NCBI GenBank assembly: GCA_900769095.1
Contig: CAAGFH010000133.1
Location: 1-15,866 of the forward strand
Source of the DNA: Methanobacteriaceae archaeon
Lineage (GTDB): Archaea; Methanobacteriota; Methanobacteria; Methanobacteriales; Methanobacteriaceae
Length of the DNA stretch: 15,866 nt
Direction of reading: 5' to 3'
The notes under the pieces were generated by a model. The model did no database searches. It saw only the letters and a list, made by a program, of their open reading frames with translations, and was not told where the DNA came from. The stretch's first letter is position 1. Every line of letters starts with the position of its first letter. Position numbers and translations under genes: made by a program. Below are positions 1 to 7,431 of this stretch, piece by piece.

Positions 1-1447
1 CAGGAATCATTGTTGATGAAGCAATTGAGAAATCTGCTTTATCTGCAGCAACTTTATCATCACTTTCAGGAATGATAGTAGCGTTCAATACATCTTGTAA
101 ATTATCAACAGTATTGTCCAATACCCATTTGTCCACATCAGCAATAATAATTTCATCAACGTGTTTATCTAATTCTTTAGCAAGAACCCAGGAGATGAAT
201 CTTCCACCATGTAAAGAAATGGTGTTTCCATCAGCCATATTTACGATATCATCTAAGGTGTGTTTTAATTCAATGTTTTCATACATTCTTGAATTAACCA
301 AAGTTGCCCAGTGAGCATCTCCAACATGATATGAACCGATTTTGTTTGGATAAATATTATCTGGACCTGCAAGTTTAACAGCAGTAGCTATTGCAAGTAA
401 ATCGTGCTTTTGAGCTGGAAGACCTCTGTTTGGGAATTCTTCGTTGATTATTTGAATTATTCTTGGAAGACCAAATTTTCCTCTTCTTGCAGTACCTGGT
501 TCAAATCCACACATGTATCCATGGTGGTTTTTAGGAAAACCAGTGATTACCATGTTTAAACCAGATCTAAGACCTGCTCTTACTTCATTTTCATAAGCAC
601 CATTGGTAGCTACAACTTTACCCGGAGATAAAATTCTTGCAGCAGCAATTGCTTTTGCAAATCCTTCTGTTGTATTTTCACATCTGTTGAATGGTCCTCC
701 TTCGACTACAACAACATCAGCACCAAGTTTGATTGATTTTTCAAAACCGGTAATTACTTCATCATAACCATCACCAACAAACATGATGGATTCTACACCT
801 TTACCGTATTTTTTAGCCAAATCCGCAATGTCTTGTGCTTCGCTTAATGGTGCTGCATGAGCATCACCAGTTTGTTCTGATGAAACATTAACTGCAACAG
901 ATGAAGCTAATTTAACCCATTCTTCCTTATCGCCTTTTTGTTCTAATTCTTTATCAATTAATCTTTCATGGATTCTTCCACGAGGACATTCAGTAAATCC
1001 AGGACCTTTATTGTAACATTCCCCACCACATCCAGAGATGTTTTTTGGAAGCCTCATAGCACCATTTACACCAAAGTGATCCAAATCAAGAGGAACATCA
1101 ACAATTTCGTGCACTTTTTTCATTACATCAAGCCCAGTCATTCCAAATTTTTCACCAATATCTGAAAATGCATAAGCACAAATGTGAATTGGAGCACCAA
1201 TCATATCAGATAAGCGGCAGTTACCCAATAAATCCATTAATTCTAAATCAGAAGCACAAGTACCTGCAACAACTTCTGTTAAATCACATCCTAATGGGAA
1301 TCTTTTAAATTGCATTCCCAATTTCATGGTTTCTTCTAGTGAAAGTTCTGATATTGCATCAACAACAGAACCAACATCTTTTTTCATCTTTGATATTGCA
1401 ATAGCAGCATCATCGTCATAAACTGCCTTTTTAATTAAATCATACAC
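1..1447 (-). CDS. hcgG: Probable FeGP cofactor biosynthesis protein HcgG (HmdC/DUF2193-type), 3' end cut off
   Basis: The minus-strand frame is open from a GTG start to the window edge (482 full codons), so the C-terminus is missing. GTG is chosen because GGAGG (1456-1460) sits 8 nt upstream; the nearby ATG at 1452-1454 is out of frame and stops after four codons. The protein starts MYDLIKKAVYDDDAA and has a Cys/Gly-rich stretch with C140, C144 and C154 (SGCGGECYNKGP, then TECPRGR), preceded by DVPLDLDHFGVNGAMRLP. The fold looks soluble and alpha/beta, with no membrane segment. From memory this matches the DUF2193/HmdC family, which co-occurs with [Fe]-hydrogenase and is needed to make the FeGP cofactor, possibly its acyl or CO ligands. 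Divergence from hmd supports the call. The family label is fairly secure; its exact reaction is not. The family is about 500 residues, so little is missing. Confidence 0.75.
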   Translation of the reverse strand, partial: MYDLIKKAVYDDDAAIAISKMKKDVGSVVDAISELSLEETMKLGMQFKRFPLGCDLTEVVAGTCASDLELMDLLGNCRLSDMIGAPIHICAYAFSDIGEKFGMTGLDVMKKVHEIVDVPLDLDHFGVNGAMRLPKNISGCGGECYNKGPGFTECPRGRIHERLIDKELEQKGDKEEWVKLASSVAVNVSSEQTGDAHAAPLSEAQDIADLAKKYGKGVESIMFVGDGYDEVITGFEKSIKLGADVVVVEGGPFNRCENTTEGFAKAIAAARILSPGKVVATNGAYENEVRAGLRSGLNMVITGFPKNHHGYMCGFEPGTARRGKFGLPRIIQIINEEFPNRGLPAQKHDLLAIATAVKLAGPDNIYPNKIGSYHVGDAHWATLVNSRMYENIELKHTLDDIVNMADGNTISLHGGRFISWVLAKELDKHVDEIIIADVDKWVLDNTVDNLQDVLNATIIPESDDKVAADKADFSIASSTMIP

Positions 1448-1467
1448 GATGCATTCCTCCAGTTACA

Positions 1468-1556
1468 TAAATTTAATATATATAAGTAACAAGTTTAATA
1501 AAAACTTTTTGTTTTGATTTTACAAAATCAAGAAAAAAATATATCGAATATAAATA
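1468..1556 (-). promoter_or_regulatory. Candidate promoter(s) for hcgG
   Basis: Two TATA-like elements read on the minus strand. One is TTTATATTC at about 1546-1555, which would start transcription near 1523 and leave a leader of about 75 nt. The other is TTATATATATTAAA at about 1470-1484, which would place the start almost on the GGAGG. The first is more plausible because it leaves room for the ribosome binding site. Both are motif matches only. Confidence 0.4.
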
Positions 1557-1582
1557 AGTTGCATTACGACACGATATAAAAA

Positions 1583-1740
1583 TTTAAATAGTATCAAAAT
1601 TTTAAGTATAACTATTACTACATGTTTAACTACCAAAAAAAAATGCATACTCTTTTTTTTAATAGCACTGTAGTAAGATTAAATGTATCTAATATATGTG
1701 TAACATATATTGAATAAAAAAATATAAAAGGAGACTGAAA
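1583..1740 (+). promoter_or_regulatory. hmd promoter and structured leader region
   Basis: TTTAAATA at 1583-1590 is the best TATA candidate, putting the start near 1613 and giving an unusually long leader of about 125 nt. TTTAAGTATA at 1601-1610 is an alternative. The leader would contain nested inverted repeats: TTACTACA (1615-1622) with TGTAGTAA (1669-1676), and inside them A9 (1635-1643) with T8 (1653-1660). It is followed by a perfect palindrome, AATATATGT-GTA-ACATATATT (1691-1711), then AAGGAGA 8 nt before the ATG. Promoter placement is inferred; the repeats are directly visible. Confidence 0.45.
1691..1711. repeat. Perfect 9+9 palindrome just upstream of hmd
   Basis: AATATATGT and ACATATATT are exact reverse complements separated by GTA, ending 30 nt before the hmd start codon. 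It could be a dimeric regulator's operator or a small hairpin next to the ribosome binding site. All AT-rich palindromes carry some chance risk, but 9 of 9 pairs without mismatch is notable. Confidence 0.6.
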
Positions 1741-1741
1741 A

Positions 1742-2755
1742 ATGAAAGTAGCAATTTTAGGTGCAGGATGTTACAGAACTCATGCTGCAAGTGGAATTAC
1801 CAACTTCGCAAGAGCTTGTGAAGTTGCTGAAGCAACCGGAAAAGAAAACATTTCAATGACCCACTCAACTATCGAAATGGGTGCAGAATTATTAGAATTA
1901 GCTGGAGTGGACGAAGTTGTTGTATCCGACCCAACTTTTGACGGCGATTTCACTGTAGTAGACGACTTTGACTATGCTGAAGTAATTGCAGCACACAAAG
2001 CTGGAAACCCTGAAGAAGTAATGCCTGCAATCAGAGCAAAAGTAGCAGAATTAGCTGAAACCGTACCTAAACCATCTAAAGGTGCTATCCACTTTACTCA
2101 CCCAGAAGATTTAGGAATGAAAGTTACCACCGACGATTCTGAAGCTGTTGCTGACGCTGACTGGGTAATGACCTGGTTACCAGAAGGAGGTATGCAACCT
2201 GACATCATCAAAAACTTCGCTGATGATATCAAAGAAGGAGCTATCGTAACTCACGCATGTACTATCCCAACTACCGGATTAAACAAAATCTTCGAAGACT
2301 TAGGAACCAACGTAAACGTAGCTTCCTACCACCCAGGTGCTGTACCTGAAATGAAAGGACAAGTTTACATCGCTGAAGGTTTCGCTGACCAAGCTTCCAT
2401 CGACACTTTAATGGACTTAGGTCAAAAAGCAAGAGGATCTGCATTCACTTTACCAGCTAACATGGTTGGTCCTGTATGTGACATGTGTTCCGCAGTAACT
2501 GCAATTACCTACGCAGGTATCTTAGCTTACAGAGACACCGTAACTCAAATTTTAGGTGCTCCTGCAGGATTCGCACAATCTATGGCTAACGAAGCTTTAA
2601 CCCAAGTAACCGCTTTAATGAAAAACGAAGGTATCGACAAAATGGATGCTGCTTTAGACCCAGCTGCATTATTAGGTACTGCTGACTCAATGAACTTCGG
2701 TTCCTTAGCAGAAATCGTTCCTACCGTATTAGACTACTTAGGTAAAGACGAATAG
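1742..2755 (+). CDS. hmd: H2-forming methylenetetrahydromethanopterin dehydrogenase ([Fe]-hydrogenase)
   Basis: Hmd catalyses reversible reduction of methenyl-H4MPT+ with H2 to methylene-H4MPT and H+ in the cytoplasmic CO2-to-methane pathway, using the iron-guanylylpyridinol cofactor. The 337 residues match the family length (about 340). The N-terminal Rossmann-type start MKVAILGAGCYRTHAASGI holds His14, the proposed catalytic base. HACTIPTTGL (171-180) contains C173, equivalent to the iron-ligating Cys176 of the Methanocaldococcus enzyme. The C-terminal helical part includes MVGPVCDMCSAVTAITYAG. AAGGAGA lies 8 nt before the ATG. Codons are strongly biased to AAC, TTC, ATC, TAC and ACC, unlike the AT-ending codons of the hcg genes downstream, which suggests very high expression. 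The adjacent hcg genes confirm the assignment. It is full length with no missing key residue. Confidence 0.98.
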   Translation: MKVAILGAGCYRTHAASGITNFARACEVAEATGKENISMTHSTIEMGAELLELAGVDEVVVSDPTFDGDFTVVDDFDYAEVIAAHKAGNPEEVMPAIRAKVAELAETVPKPSKGAIHFTHPEDLGMKVTTDDSEAVADADWVMTWLPEGGMQPDIIKNFADDIKEGAIVTHACTIPTTGLNKIFEDLGTNVNVASYHPGAVPEMKGQVYIAEGFADQASIDTLMDLGQKARGSAFTLPANMVGPVCDMCSAVTAITYAGILAYRDTVTQILGAPAGFAQSMANEALTQVTALMKNEGIDKMDAALDPAALLGTADSMNFGSLAEIVPTVLDYLGKDE

Positions 2756-2767
2756 ATGCGAACAAAG

Positions 2768-2850
2768 TAAGTTAATTGTTGATTTTAAATCAACAATTTT
2801 TTAACTTATTTTTTAATCGTTACTAAAATAGCTATTAAAAAATAAGTTAA
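2768..2850 (+). promoter_or_regulatory. Alternative hairpins between hmd and hcgA (terminator/attenuator-like)
   Basis: Fold 1 pairs TAAGTTAA (2768-2775) with TTAACTTA (2801-2808), enclosing TTGTTGATTT (2776-2785) paired with AAATCAACAA (2787-2796), followed by T residues. Fold 2 pairs the perfect 17-base arms 2801-2817 and 2834-2850 around a 16-nt loop and ends in a second TAAGTTAA (2843-2850). The segment 2801-2808 cannot be in both folds. Fold 1 is terminator-like for the abundant hmd message. Pairings are seen directly; a regulatory role is inferred. Confidence 0.6.
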
Positions 2851-2899
2851 ATGCTATTTTCTAAACAAAAAACAAAATATATACTATAGAGAGATGTTT

Positions 2900-3898
2900 A
2901 TGATTGATGAAATTTTAAAAAAAGCAGAAAATAACCAAAAATTAACCGATGAGGAATTTTTAGAATTACTAAACATAAGTAATGATGAAGACTTGAATAA
3001 ACTATTTGAAACTGCTGCAAAAATAAGAGATCAACAATCAAAAACAATCAAATTAACTTCAACAATCCACATTACAAATAAATGTCAAATCCAACCTAGG
3101 TGTGAATACTGTGGATTTGCAGAAGAGACTTCTTCTAAAGGATATTATAATGCATTTTATAAATCAAATGAAGAAATTTTATGCGCTGTTAAATCCATCC
3201 AAGAAGCAGACATACCTCGTGTAAGCTGTTCTGGAGGATATGGTTACAAAGGAAAACAGGCTGTAAATGCATGTAAAATAGTTAAAGAAAACTCTGATTT
3301 GGAAATTTTAGTTAATGTAGGTGGAGATTTAACTGAAGAATCCATTAACAAACTTGCAGAGCTAAATACTGATACAATATGTTGTAATCTTGAAACCATC
3401 AACGAAGAAGTATTTTATAAAAGAAAACCTGGAGATTCACTAGAACAAAGAATATTAACCTGTGAAAGAATTAGTAAAGCAGGAATAGGATTATCCTCAG
3501 GATTACTTTTAGGAATTGGGGAAAGTGTTGAAGATAGATTAAAACATTTACGCTTTTTAGGTACTTTTGAAACCTTAGAAGAAATCCCAATAATGGGTTT
3601 TAATCCTTATGATGATACTCCAATGGCAAATGAAGAACCATTCCCATTACAAGAACAATTAAAAATGGTTGCTATTACACGTATAATGTATCCTCATATT
3701 AGAATTACAATGCCAACACCAACTGTTGGTCCTGAAAATGTGGAATTTTCACTAAAAGCAGGTGCAAACAATTTAGCTACTGTAATTGCAGATAATTACC
3801 CACATGAAGTAAAAGGTGTAGGAGCACCAGAATACGGTAATTACAACAAAGTAGTTAATGTAATTGAGAAATTAGGCTTAATACCTCAAACCATTTAA
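2900..3898 (+). CDS. hcgA: HcgA (HmdB), radical SAM enzyme of FeGP cofactor biosynthesis
   Basis: HcgA is a BioB-like radical S-adenosylmethionine enzyme thought to act early in making the pyridinol ring of the Hmd cofactor. The sequence TNKCQIQPRCEYCGF carries the family's unusual CX5CX2C cluster motif (C62, C68, C71 from this start) in place of the usual CX3CX2C. SCSGGYGYKG and an EILVNVGGDL strand follow in a TIM-barrel-like order, and TMPTPTVGPEN lies near the C-terminus. The ATG at 2900 is preferred because GAGAG (2889-2893) lies 6 nt before it; an in-frame ATG at 2894 would add two residues (MF) but abuts that site. About 332 residues is normal for the family. It heads the hcgA-F run and may be expressed by read-through from hmd past the hairpins at 2768-2850. 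Confidence 0.93.
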   Translation: MIDEILKKAENNQKLTDEEFLELLNISNDEDLNKLFETAAKIRDQQSKTIKLTSTIHITNKCQIQPRCEYCGFAEETSSKGYYNAFYKSNEEILCAVKSIQEADIPRVSCSGGYGYKGKQAVNACKIVKENSDLEILVNVGGDLTEESINKLAELNTDTICCNLETINEEVFYKRKPGDSLEQRILTCERISKAGIGLSSGLLLGIGESVEDRLKHLRFLGTFETLEEIPIMGFNPYDDTPMANEEPFPLQEQLKMVAITRIMYPHIRITMPTPTVGPENVEFSLKAGANNLATVIADNYPHEVKGVGAPEYGNYNKVVNVIEKLGLIPQTI

Positions 3899-3919
3899 TC
3901 TTTTTTTGAGAGGGATATT

Positions 3920-4399
3920 GTGGCATTTGAAAAGATGATACAAAATGCATTTGAAGAATCTTTAAACGACTCCAGATTTGGAGATACTCTTGAAGAAATA
4001 CAAGAAATTCAAAACTATATAAAAAATGCTAAAAAAGTATATATCCCCAATAAGAACGGAATTAAAGTAGAAGTATTAAATAAAGTTTTAGAAGAATATA
4101 ATCTTCCCCAAGCTGAAATACTTCAACTTAATACTAATACTGCCGATACCAGTAGAATTCCTGCTCTTGCAAAAGCATACATTGCACTTGATCAAAGTGA
4201 TGCTGATTTAATTATAGCAAGAGGACGCTTAGGTATTCCTGGATCAGGATCATTACTTATTTTTATAGATAATAAGGGAAGAATATTAACATGCGGTACT
4301 TCCCCGTCACATGTAATTCATAAAAAAACTATCGAAGAAGCTGTTTATAATGAAACATGTGAAGCATTAGAAAAAATAGGATTCAATAAAGAAGGATAA
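3920..4399 (+). CDS. hcgB: HcgB, pyridinol guanylyltransferase of FeGP biosynthesis
   Basis: HcgB joins GMP from GTP to the pyridinol precursor, giving the guanylylpyridinol part of the cofactor. The 159 residues agree with the small HcgB family (DUF3236). A helical N-terminus (MAFEKMIQNAFEES) is followed by VYIPNKNGIKVEV, then DADLIIARGRLGIPGSGSLL (residues about 95-114), a glycine-rich segment that suits nucleotide or pyridinol binding, and a closing CGTSPSHVIHKKT. Start is GTG with GAGAGGGA upstream (3908-3915). It follows hcgA by 21 nt and precedes hcgC by 3 nt, so it is surely in the same transcript. Identification rests on sequence character plus gene order; there is no classical motif. 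Confidence 0.88.
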   Translation: MAFEKMIQNAFEESLNDSRFGDTLEEIQEIQNYIKNAKKVYIPNKNGIKVEVLNKVLEEYNLPQAEILQLNTNTADTSRIPALAKAYIALDQSDADLIIARGRLGIPGSGSLLIFIDNKGRILTCGTSPSHVIHKKTIEEAVYNETCEALEKIGFNKEG

Positions 4400-4402
4400 A
4401 AA

Positions 4403-5194
4403 ATGAATATTGATACTGGAATTACATCTGAAGTGCTAACTATAAAATCTGAAATCAAACTAATTGACATTTTTAATGAAATTATTGATAAAAAATCCAA
4501 TGCTGTTTTTAATTATATAAATGAATTAGATATAAAAAAAGATGCTAAAATAGTAGTTATTGGAACTTATTTTACAGGAGTAGGTATTGTAAAGAAATTA
4601 AGTGAAAAATATGAAAATATCTTATTAATTGACATATATCCTCACTTAAAAGAATTATTAGACACACCACTTGGTGGAAAATTAGCAAATTCTGTTGAAT
4701 TTTCATCTGATTTGGATTTAATATATAGTGGAGATGTTGTTATTGACACTACTGGTTTTGGAGGGATAACTCCTGAACAATCTGAAAAATTTGATGTTGA
4801 CACATTTATTATTGAAGATCCTGTAGCTGAAGATAACGATGAACTTTTAGCTAATAAAAATAATATTCATAAAAGATTAAGTTGTGCAAAAGCAAACAAC
4901 AAGGCAATAATTAAAACTAAAGGAATTGACACAAAAACTTCCGGAACAATGACATTAACAATTGGCGTTTTAACCAATGTCTTGAATAAATGCCTAGAAA
5001 AAGAAGGTGTACTATACAGTGCCTGTGAAATGGGCTTTTTTGAAGAAGTTATCTTTAAAGAAAAAAATATTTCTAAATTTATCGAGTTAGTTGACACTCA
5101 AGCTCTTAAAATTTCTACAATTAATCCATTTAGTTGTGATGAATTACTTATAGATGAAATCTCTAAAATAAAAACTGATTTAAATGAAGCTTAA
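4403..5194 (+). CDS. hcgC: HcgC, SAM-dependent pyridinol C3-methyltransferase
   Basis: HcgC methylates C3 of the pyridinol precursor using S-adenosylmethionine. The 263-residue protein (DUF1188 type) has an N-terminal helical part, then a Rossmann fold: KIVVIGTYFTGVGIVKKL (about residues 49-66) with a glycine loop, NILLIDIYPHLKELLD as the second strand with an acidic end, and DVVIDTTGFGGITPEQ around residue 110-127. A conserved-looking KTSGTMTLTIGVLTNVLNKC lies in the C-terminal half. The ATG starts 3 nt after the hcgB stop. Its 3' end overlaps hcgD by 11 bp in another frame, suggesting translational coupling. Confidence 0.88.
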   Translation: MNIDTGITSEVLTIKSEIKLIDIFNEIIDKKSNAVFNYINELDIKKDAKIVVIGTYFTGVGIVKKLSEKYENILLIDIYPHLKELLDTPLGGKLANSVEFSSDLDLIYSGDVVIDTTGFGGITPEQSEKFDVDTFIIEDPVAEDNDELLANKNNIHKRLSCAKANNKAIIKTKGIDTKTSGTMTLTIGVLTNVLNKCLEKEGVLYSACEMGFFEEVIFKEKNISKFIELVDTQALKISTINPFSCDELLIDEISKIKTDLNEA

Positions 5195-5870
5195 AGAGAT
5201 TATTTCATTTTTAGAAGAAAAAGTACCAACTAATTTAGCTTTGGATTTTGATAATGTTGGATTAATGGGAGATTATGATTTAGATTCTCAAATTAATTCA
5301 ATTAAGATTTTTATGGATTTAACACCTGATTTTGACAATTTTAACGATAATACATTGATAATTACACACCACCCGCCAATATTTACTCCAAAAACACCAA
5401 CATATACAATTCATTCAAATTGGGATATTATTGATGGTGGGGCAAATGAAGCATTATGTGAAACTTTAAAATTAGATGTAATTGATTATTTTGACGATAA
5501 AACACATATTGGACGAGTTTGCAAATCAAATCATAGTTTAAAAGAAACTGTTTTAGAAAATTTTAAAAACATTAGAATTGTAAATAATTTCGATGACCAC
5601 AAAAATCTAAAAGTTGGAGTAATATCAGGTTTTGGTTTGAAAAATCCAGATTATATAAAACTTGCCAAGAAAAAAGATTTAGATGTACTTATTTCTGGCG
5701 ATTTATGTCAGGAAACTGCAATTCTTGCAAAGAATTTAAACATTACTCTTATTGACTTAGGACACCACGAAAGTGAAGTTCCAGGATTATATGAACTTGA
5801 AAAAGTAATTAATGAATTAAATATTAATGTTGAAATCATTGATAAAAATCCAATTGAGGTAATAAAATGA
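5184..5870 (+). CDS. hcgD: HcgD, Nif3-like iron-binding protein
   Basis: HcgD is a Nif3/GTP-cyclohydrolase I type 2 fold protein with a dinuclear iron site and is proposed to deliver iron to the growing FeGP cofactor. The 228 residues show the family's start region with LDFDNVGLMGD (20-30), the metal-binding ITHHPPIF (H62, H63), ISGDLCQE around 170-177, and DLGHHESEVPG (H194, H195, E198) near the C-terminus. All expected metal ligands seem present. The ATG lies inside the end of hcgC, and the stop overlaps the hcgE start as ATGA, so translation is probably coupled. In another context it would be called a generic Nif3 protein; the hcg cluster makes HcgD the specific call. Confidence 0.92.
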   Translation: MKLKEIISFLEEKVPTNLALDFDNVGLMGDYDLDSQINSIKIFMDLTPDFDNFNDNTLIITHHPPIFTPKTPTYTIHSNWDIIDGGANEALCETLKLDVIDYFDDKTHIGRVCKSNHSLKETVLENFKNIRIVNNFDDHKNLKVGVISGFGLKNPDYIKLAKKKDLDVLISGDLCQETAILAKNLNITLIDLGHHESEVPGLYELEKVINELNINVEIIDKNPIEVIK

Positions 5871-6517
5871 TTGACGAAATACAAAAAATGGAAGATAACA
5901 AAACACCAAAAGGAAGAATTGATTTAATTGGATGTGGAAGATTAGGATTAAGAGTTGGTATCAATTTAATGCAAGTCCATAGAGGAGGACCTAAAGTTAT
6001 TGGTGCTTTTGACGGTCAAAAAATTGATGGTGGAGACGTAATATTTACCATGCTAGGTGCTGAAAACGGACAAAACAAAACTGACTTTGTAAAAAAGTTA
6101 TGTACCCATGATGAAAAATTCAGAGAAATTAAAAGTTTTCCAGAATACATCAGCGAAGATAATTTAGACTTAATTGAAGGTGACGTTGTAGTTATTATGG
6201 TTGCTGGTGGAAATACAATTGAAACTGCATCAAATATTATAAAACACGCACACAAAAGAGGAGCAAAAACAATAGGAACTGCAGGAATATTCGGATTTGG
6301 AGATGAAAACATTGAAGTAAAAGACATATCCGAATTTGACAACACAAACCCTGCTGTTGAAGAATTAAGAGCACAAGGAATTACAAAAGACCATCTTATT
6401 GTAACTACAAATAAGTTCATTAGAGATAATGAGCCTATTACACCATACACACTTGATGAAATTGCAAAAGTCCTTACAATTAACGCATTAAAACAACTAA
6501 GAGATAAAAATGATTAA
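5867..6517 (+). CDS. hcgE: HcgE, ThiF/E1-like adenylyltransferase of FeGP biosynthesis
   Basis: HcgE activates the carboxylate of guanylylpyridinol by adenylylation with ATP, before transfer to HcgF. The 216-residue protein begins with a short charged tail, then the nucleotide-binding RIDLIGCGRLGLRVGINL (G22, G24, G27) and KVIGAFDGQKIDGGDVIF, an arrangement typical of ThiF/E1 enzymes. VVVIMVAGGNTIETA and GAKTIGTAGIFGFGDE follow. It lacks the CxxC zinc pairs seen in many ThiF proteins. The start overlaps hcgD by 4 bp and the end overlaps hcgF by 8 bp. Confidence 0.92.
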   Translation: MIDEIQKMEDNKTPKGRIDLIGCGRLGLRVGINLMQVHRGGPKVIGAFDGQKIDGGDVIFTMLGAENGQNKTDFVKKLCTHDEKFREIKSFPEYISEDNLDLIEGDVVVIMVAGGNTIETASNIIKHAHKRGAKTIGTAGIFGFGDENIEVKDISEFDNTNPAVEELRAQGITKDHLIVTTNKFIRDNEPITPYTLDEIAKVLTINALKQLRDKND

Positions 6518-7070
6518 AATAGCTACCGCCGAGTGTTTCACACAGGGAAAAATCGGAAGAGAACTACATGCTTTAGCACAAAACTACGAAGGAAACTTCG
6601 GAAGAGATTATATTGAAAATCCTTACGAATATGGGGATTTTGACTATAATAAACTTAGTGTAACATGTAGTTTATTTATCCCTACAATTGAAGCTGTAAA
6701 AAAGATACTAAAAATAGATAATCCTCCAAAACCTGACACTTTAATTAAAGGAATAAAGGTTTATGACGAAGAAGGAGATAAAAAAGTAAGTAAGCTAATG
6801 GCAAAAGCAGTTAGAGATTTAAGTGACTGTGATATTGCTATTGGAACTACAGCAGGAGTTGGTCGTGGAGCAATAACAATCATCACTAAAGAATATGAAA
6901 TAACCACCACCACAAACGTTTATGCTGATTTAAATGAGTTAAAAAGCGATGATTTGTATAACAGATCATATTCCGGAATTATAAAAACATTAGAAATAGT
7001 TCTACTTCTTTTAAATGATAATATCGATAAAATAAAAACTTTAGAAAATATTGATATTATAAAAAAATAA
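6510..7070 (+). CDS. hcgF: HcgF, thioester-forming pyridinol-binding protein
   Basis: HcgF accepts the activated guanylylpyridinol carboxylate as a thioester on a cysteine near its N-terminus, an intermediate on the way to the acyl-iron ligand. The protein starts MIKIATAECFTQGKIG, placing Cys at position 9, the residue known to form the thioester in characterised HcgF. TLIKGIKVYDEEGD and CDIAIGTTAGVGRGAITI suggest an alpha/beta core with a glycine-rich nucleotide loop. At 186 residues it is of normal family size. It is the last gene of the rightward hcg run. The stop is followed within 6 nt by an oligo-A stretch that serves as the T-rich end signal of the opposing tRNA gene. Confidence 0.92.
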   Translation: MIKIATAECFTQGKIGRELHALAQNYEGNFGRDYIENPYEYGDFDYNKLSVTCSLFIPTIEAVKKILKIDNPPKPDTLIKGIKVYDEEGDKKVSKLMAKAVRDLSDCDIAIGTTAGVGRGAITIITKEYEITTTTNVYADLNELKSDDLYNRSYSGIIKTLEIVLLLLNDNIDKIKTLENIDIIKK

Positions 7071-7075
7071 TTATT

Positions 7076-7083
7076 AAAAAAAA
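7076..7083 (-). terminator. Oligo-T terminator after tRNA-Thr
   Basis: Eight consecutive A on the plus strand give a U8 tract 11 nt past the mature tRNA-Thr 3' end, typical of archaeal termination. It lies just past the hcgF stop, so it also insulates the convergent units. Confidence 0.6.
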
Positions 7084-7093
7084 TCAGTTAGAA

Positions 7094-7166
7094 AGCCTTA
7101 GGGGGGATTCGAACCCCCGACTTCCACCTTACCAAGGTGGCGCTCTACCGGCTGAGCCACTAAGGC
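7094..7166 (-). tRNA. tRNA-Thr (anticodon GGU)
   Basis: Read on the minus strand, all four arms form. The acceptor GCCTTAG pairs with CTAAGGC, and the D arm is GCTC/GAGC. The anticodon stem CCACC/GGTGG encloses TTGGTAA, so the anticodon is GGT. The T arm is GGGGG-TTCGAAT-CCCCC. Length is 73 nt with discriminator T and no encoded CCA, as usual in archaea. A TATA-like TTTTATAA at about 7186-7194 lies near -25, but co-transcription with the tRNA-Leu 32 nt upstream is possible. A T8 run (complement of 7076-7083) should end the transcript. Confidence 0.96.
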
Positions 7167-7198
7167 ATAGTCAAGAATCAATAAAAATTATAAAATAG

Positions 7199-7281
<83 letters not shown>

Positions 7282-7310
7282 ATACAACAATAATAATATT
7301 TGTTTTACTA

Positions 7311-7319
7311 GTATATAAA
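7311..7319 (-). promoter_or_regulatory. TATA box for the tRNA-Leu (and probably tRNA-Thr) gene
   Basis: The minus strand reads TTTATATAC, a textbook archaeal TATA box, about 30 nt upstream of the mature tRNA-Leu 5' end. This implies a start a few bases before the mature end. Confidence 0.75.
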
Positions 7320-7388
7320 CGTTTCTGTTTTTCAGACATATACTCAAAAAAACAATAAAACTACAAAATAATATTTGATGGACAAACT

Positions 7389-7425
7389 ATTTAAATATTT
7401 ACCATTAATATTATTTTAAGAGGTG
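7389..7425 (+). promoter_or_regulatory. Ferredoxin promoter and ribosome binding site
   Basis: TTTAAATA at 7390-7397 would start transcription near 7420. GAGGTG (7420-7425) lies 6 nt before the TTG at 7432 and fixes that start. The leader would be very short. Confidence 0.55.
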
Positions 7426-7431
7426 TATTAA

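Noticed and set aside
72..314. Plus-strand ORF opposite the left-edge gene
   Set aside because: Lies antisense to a continuous, family-like minus-strand frame; no ribosome binding site and a Ser/Thr/Leu-rich shadow composition.
968..1165. Plus-strand 65-codon ORF
   Set aside because: Antisense shadow within the hcgG reading frame, without any recognisable domain.
1452..1454. ATG as the hcgG start
   Set aside because: Reads only four codons before TGA and is 1 nt from GGAGG; GTG at 1447 opens the long frame with proper spacing.
2874..2884. AAATATATAC as a TATA box for hcgA
   Set aside because: It would start transcription inside the coding region, so it cannot serve the annotated start.
6016..6450. 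Minus-strand 144-codon ORF
   Set aside because: Fully antisense to hcgE, whose motifs and overlaps with hcgD and hcgF are convincing.
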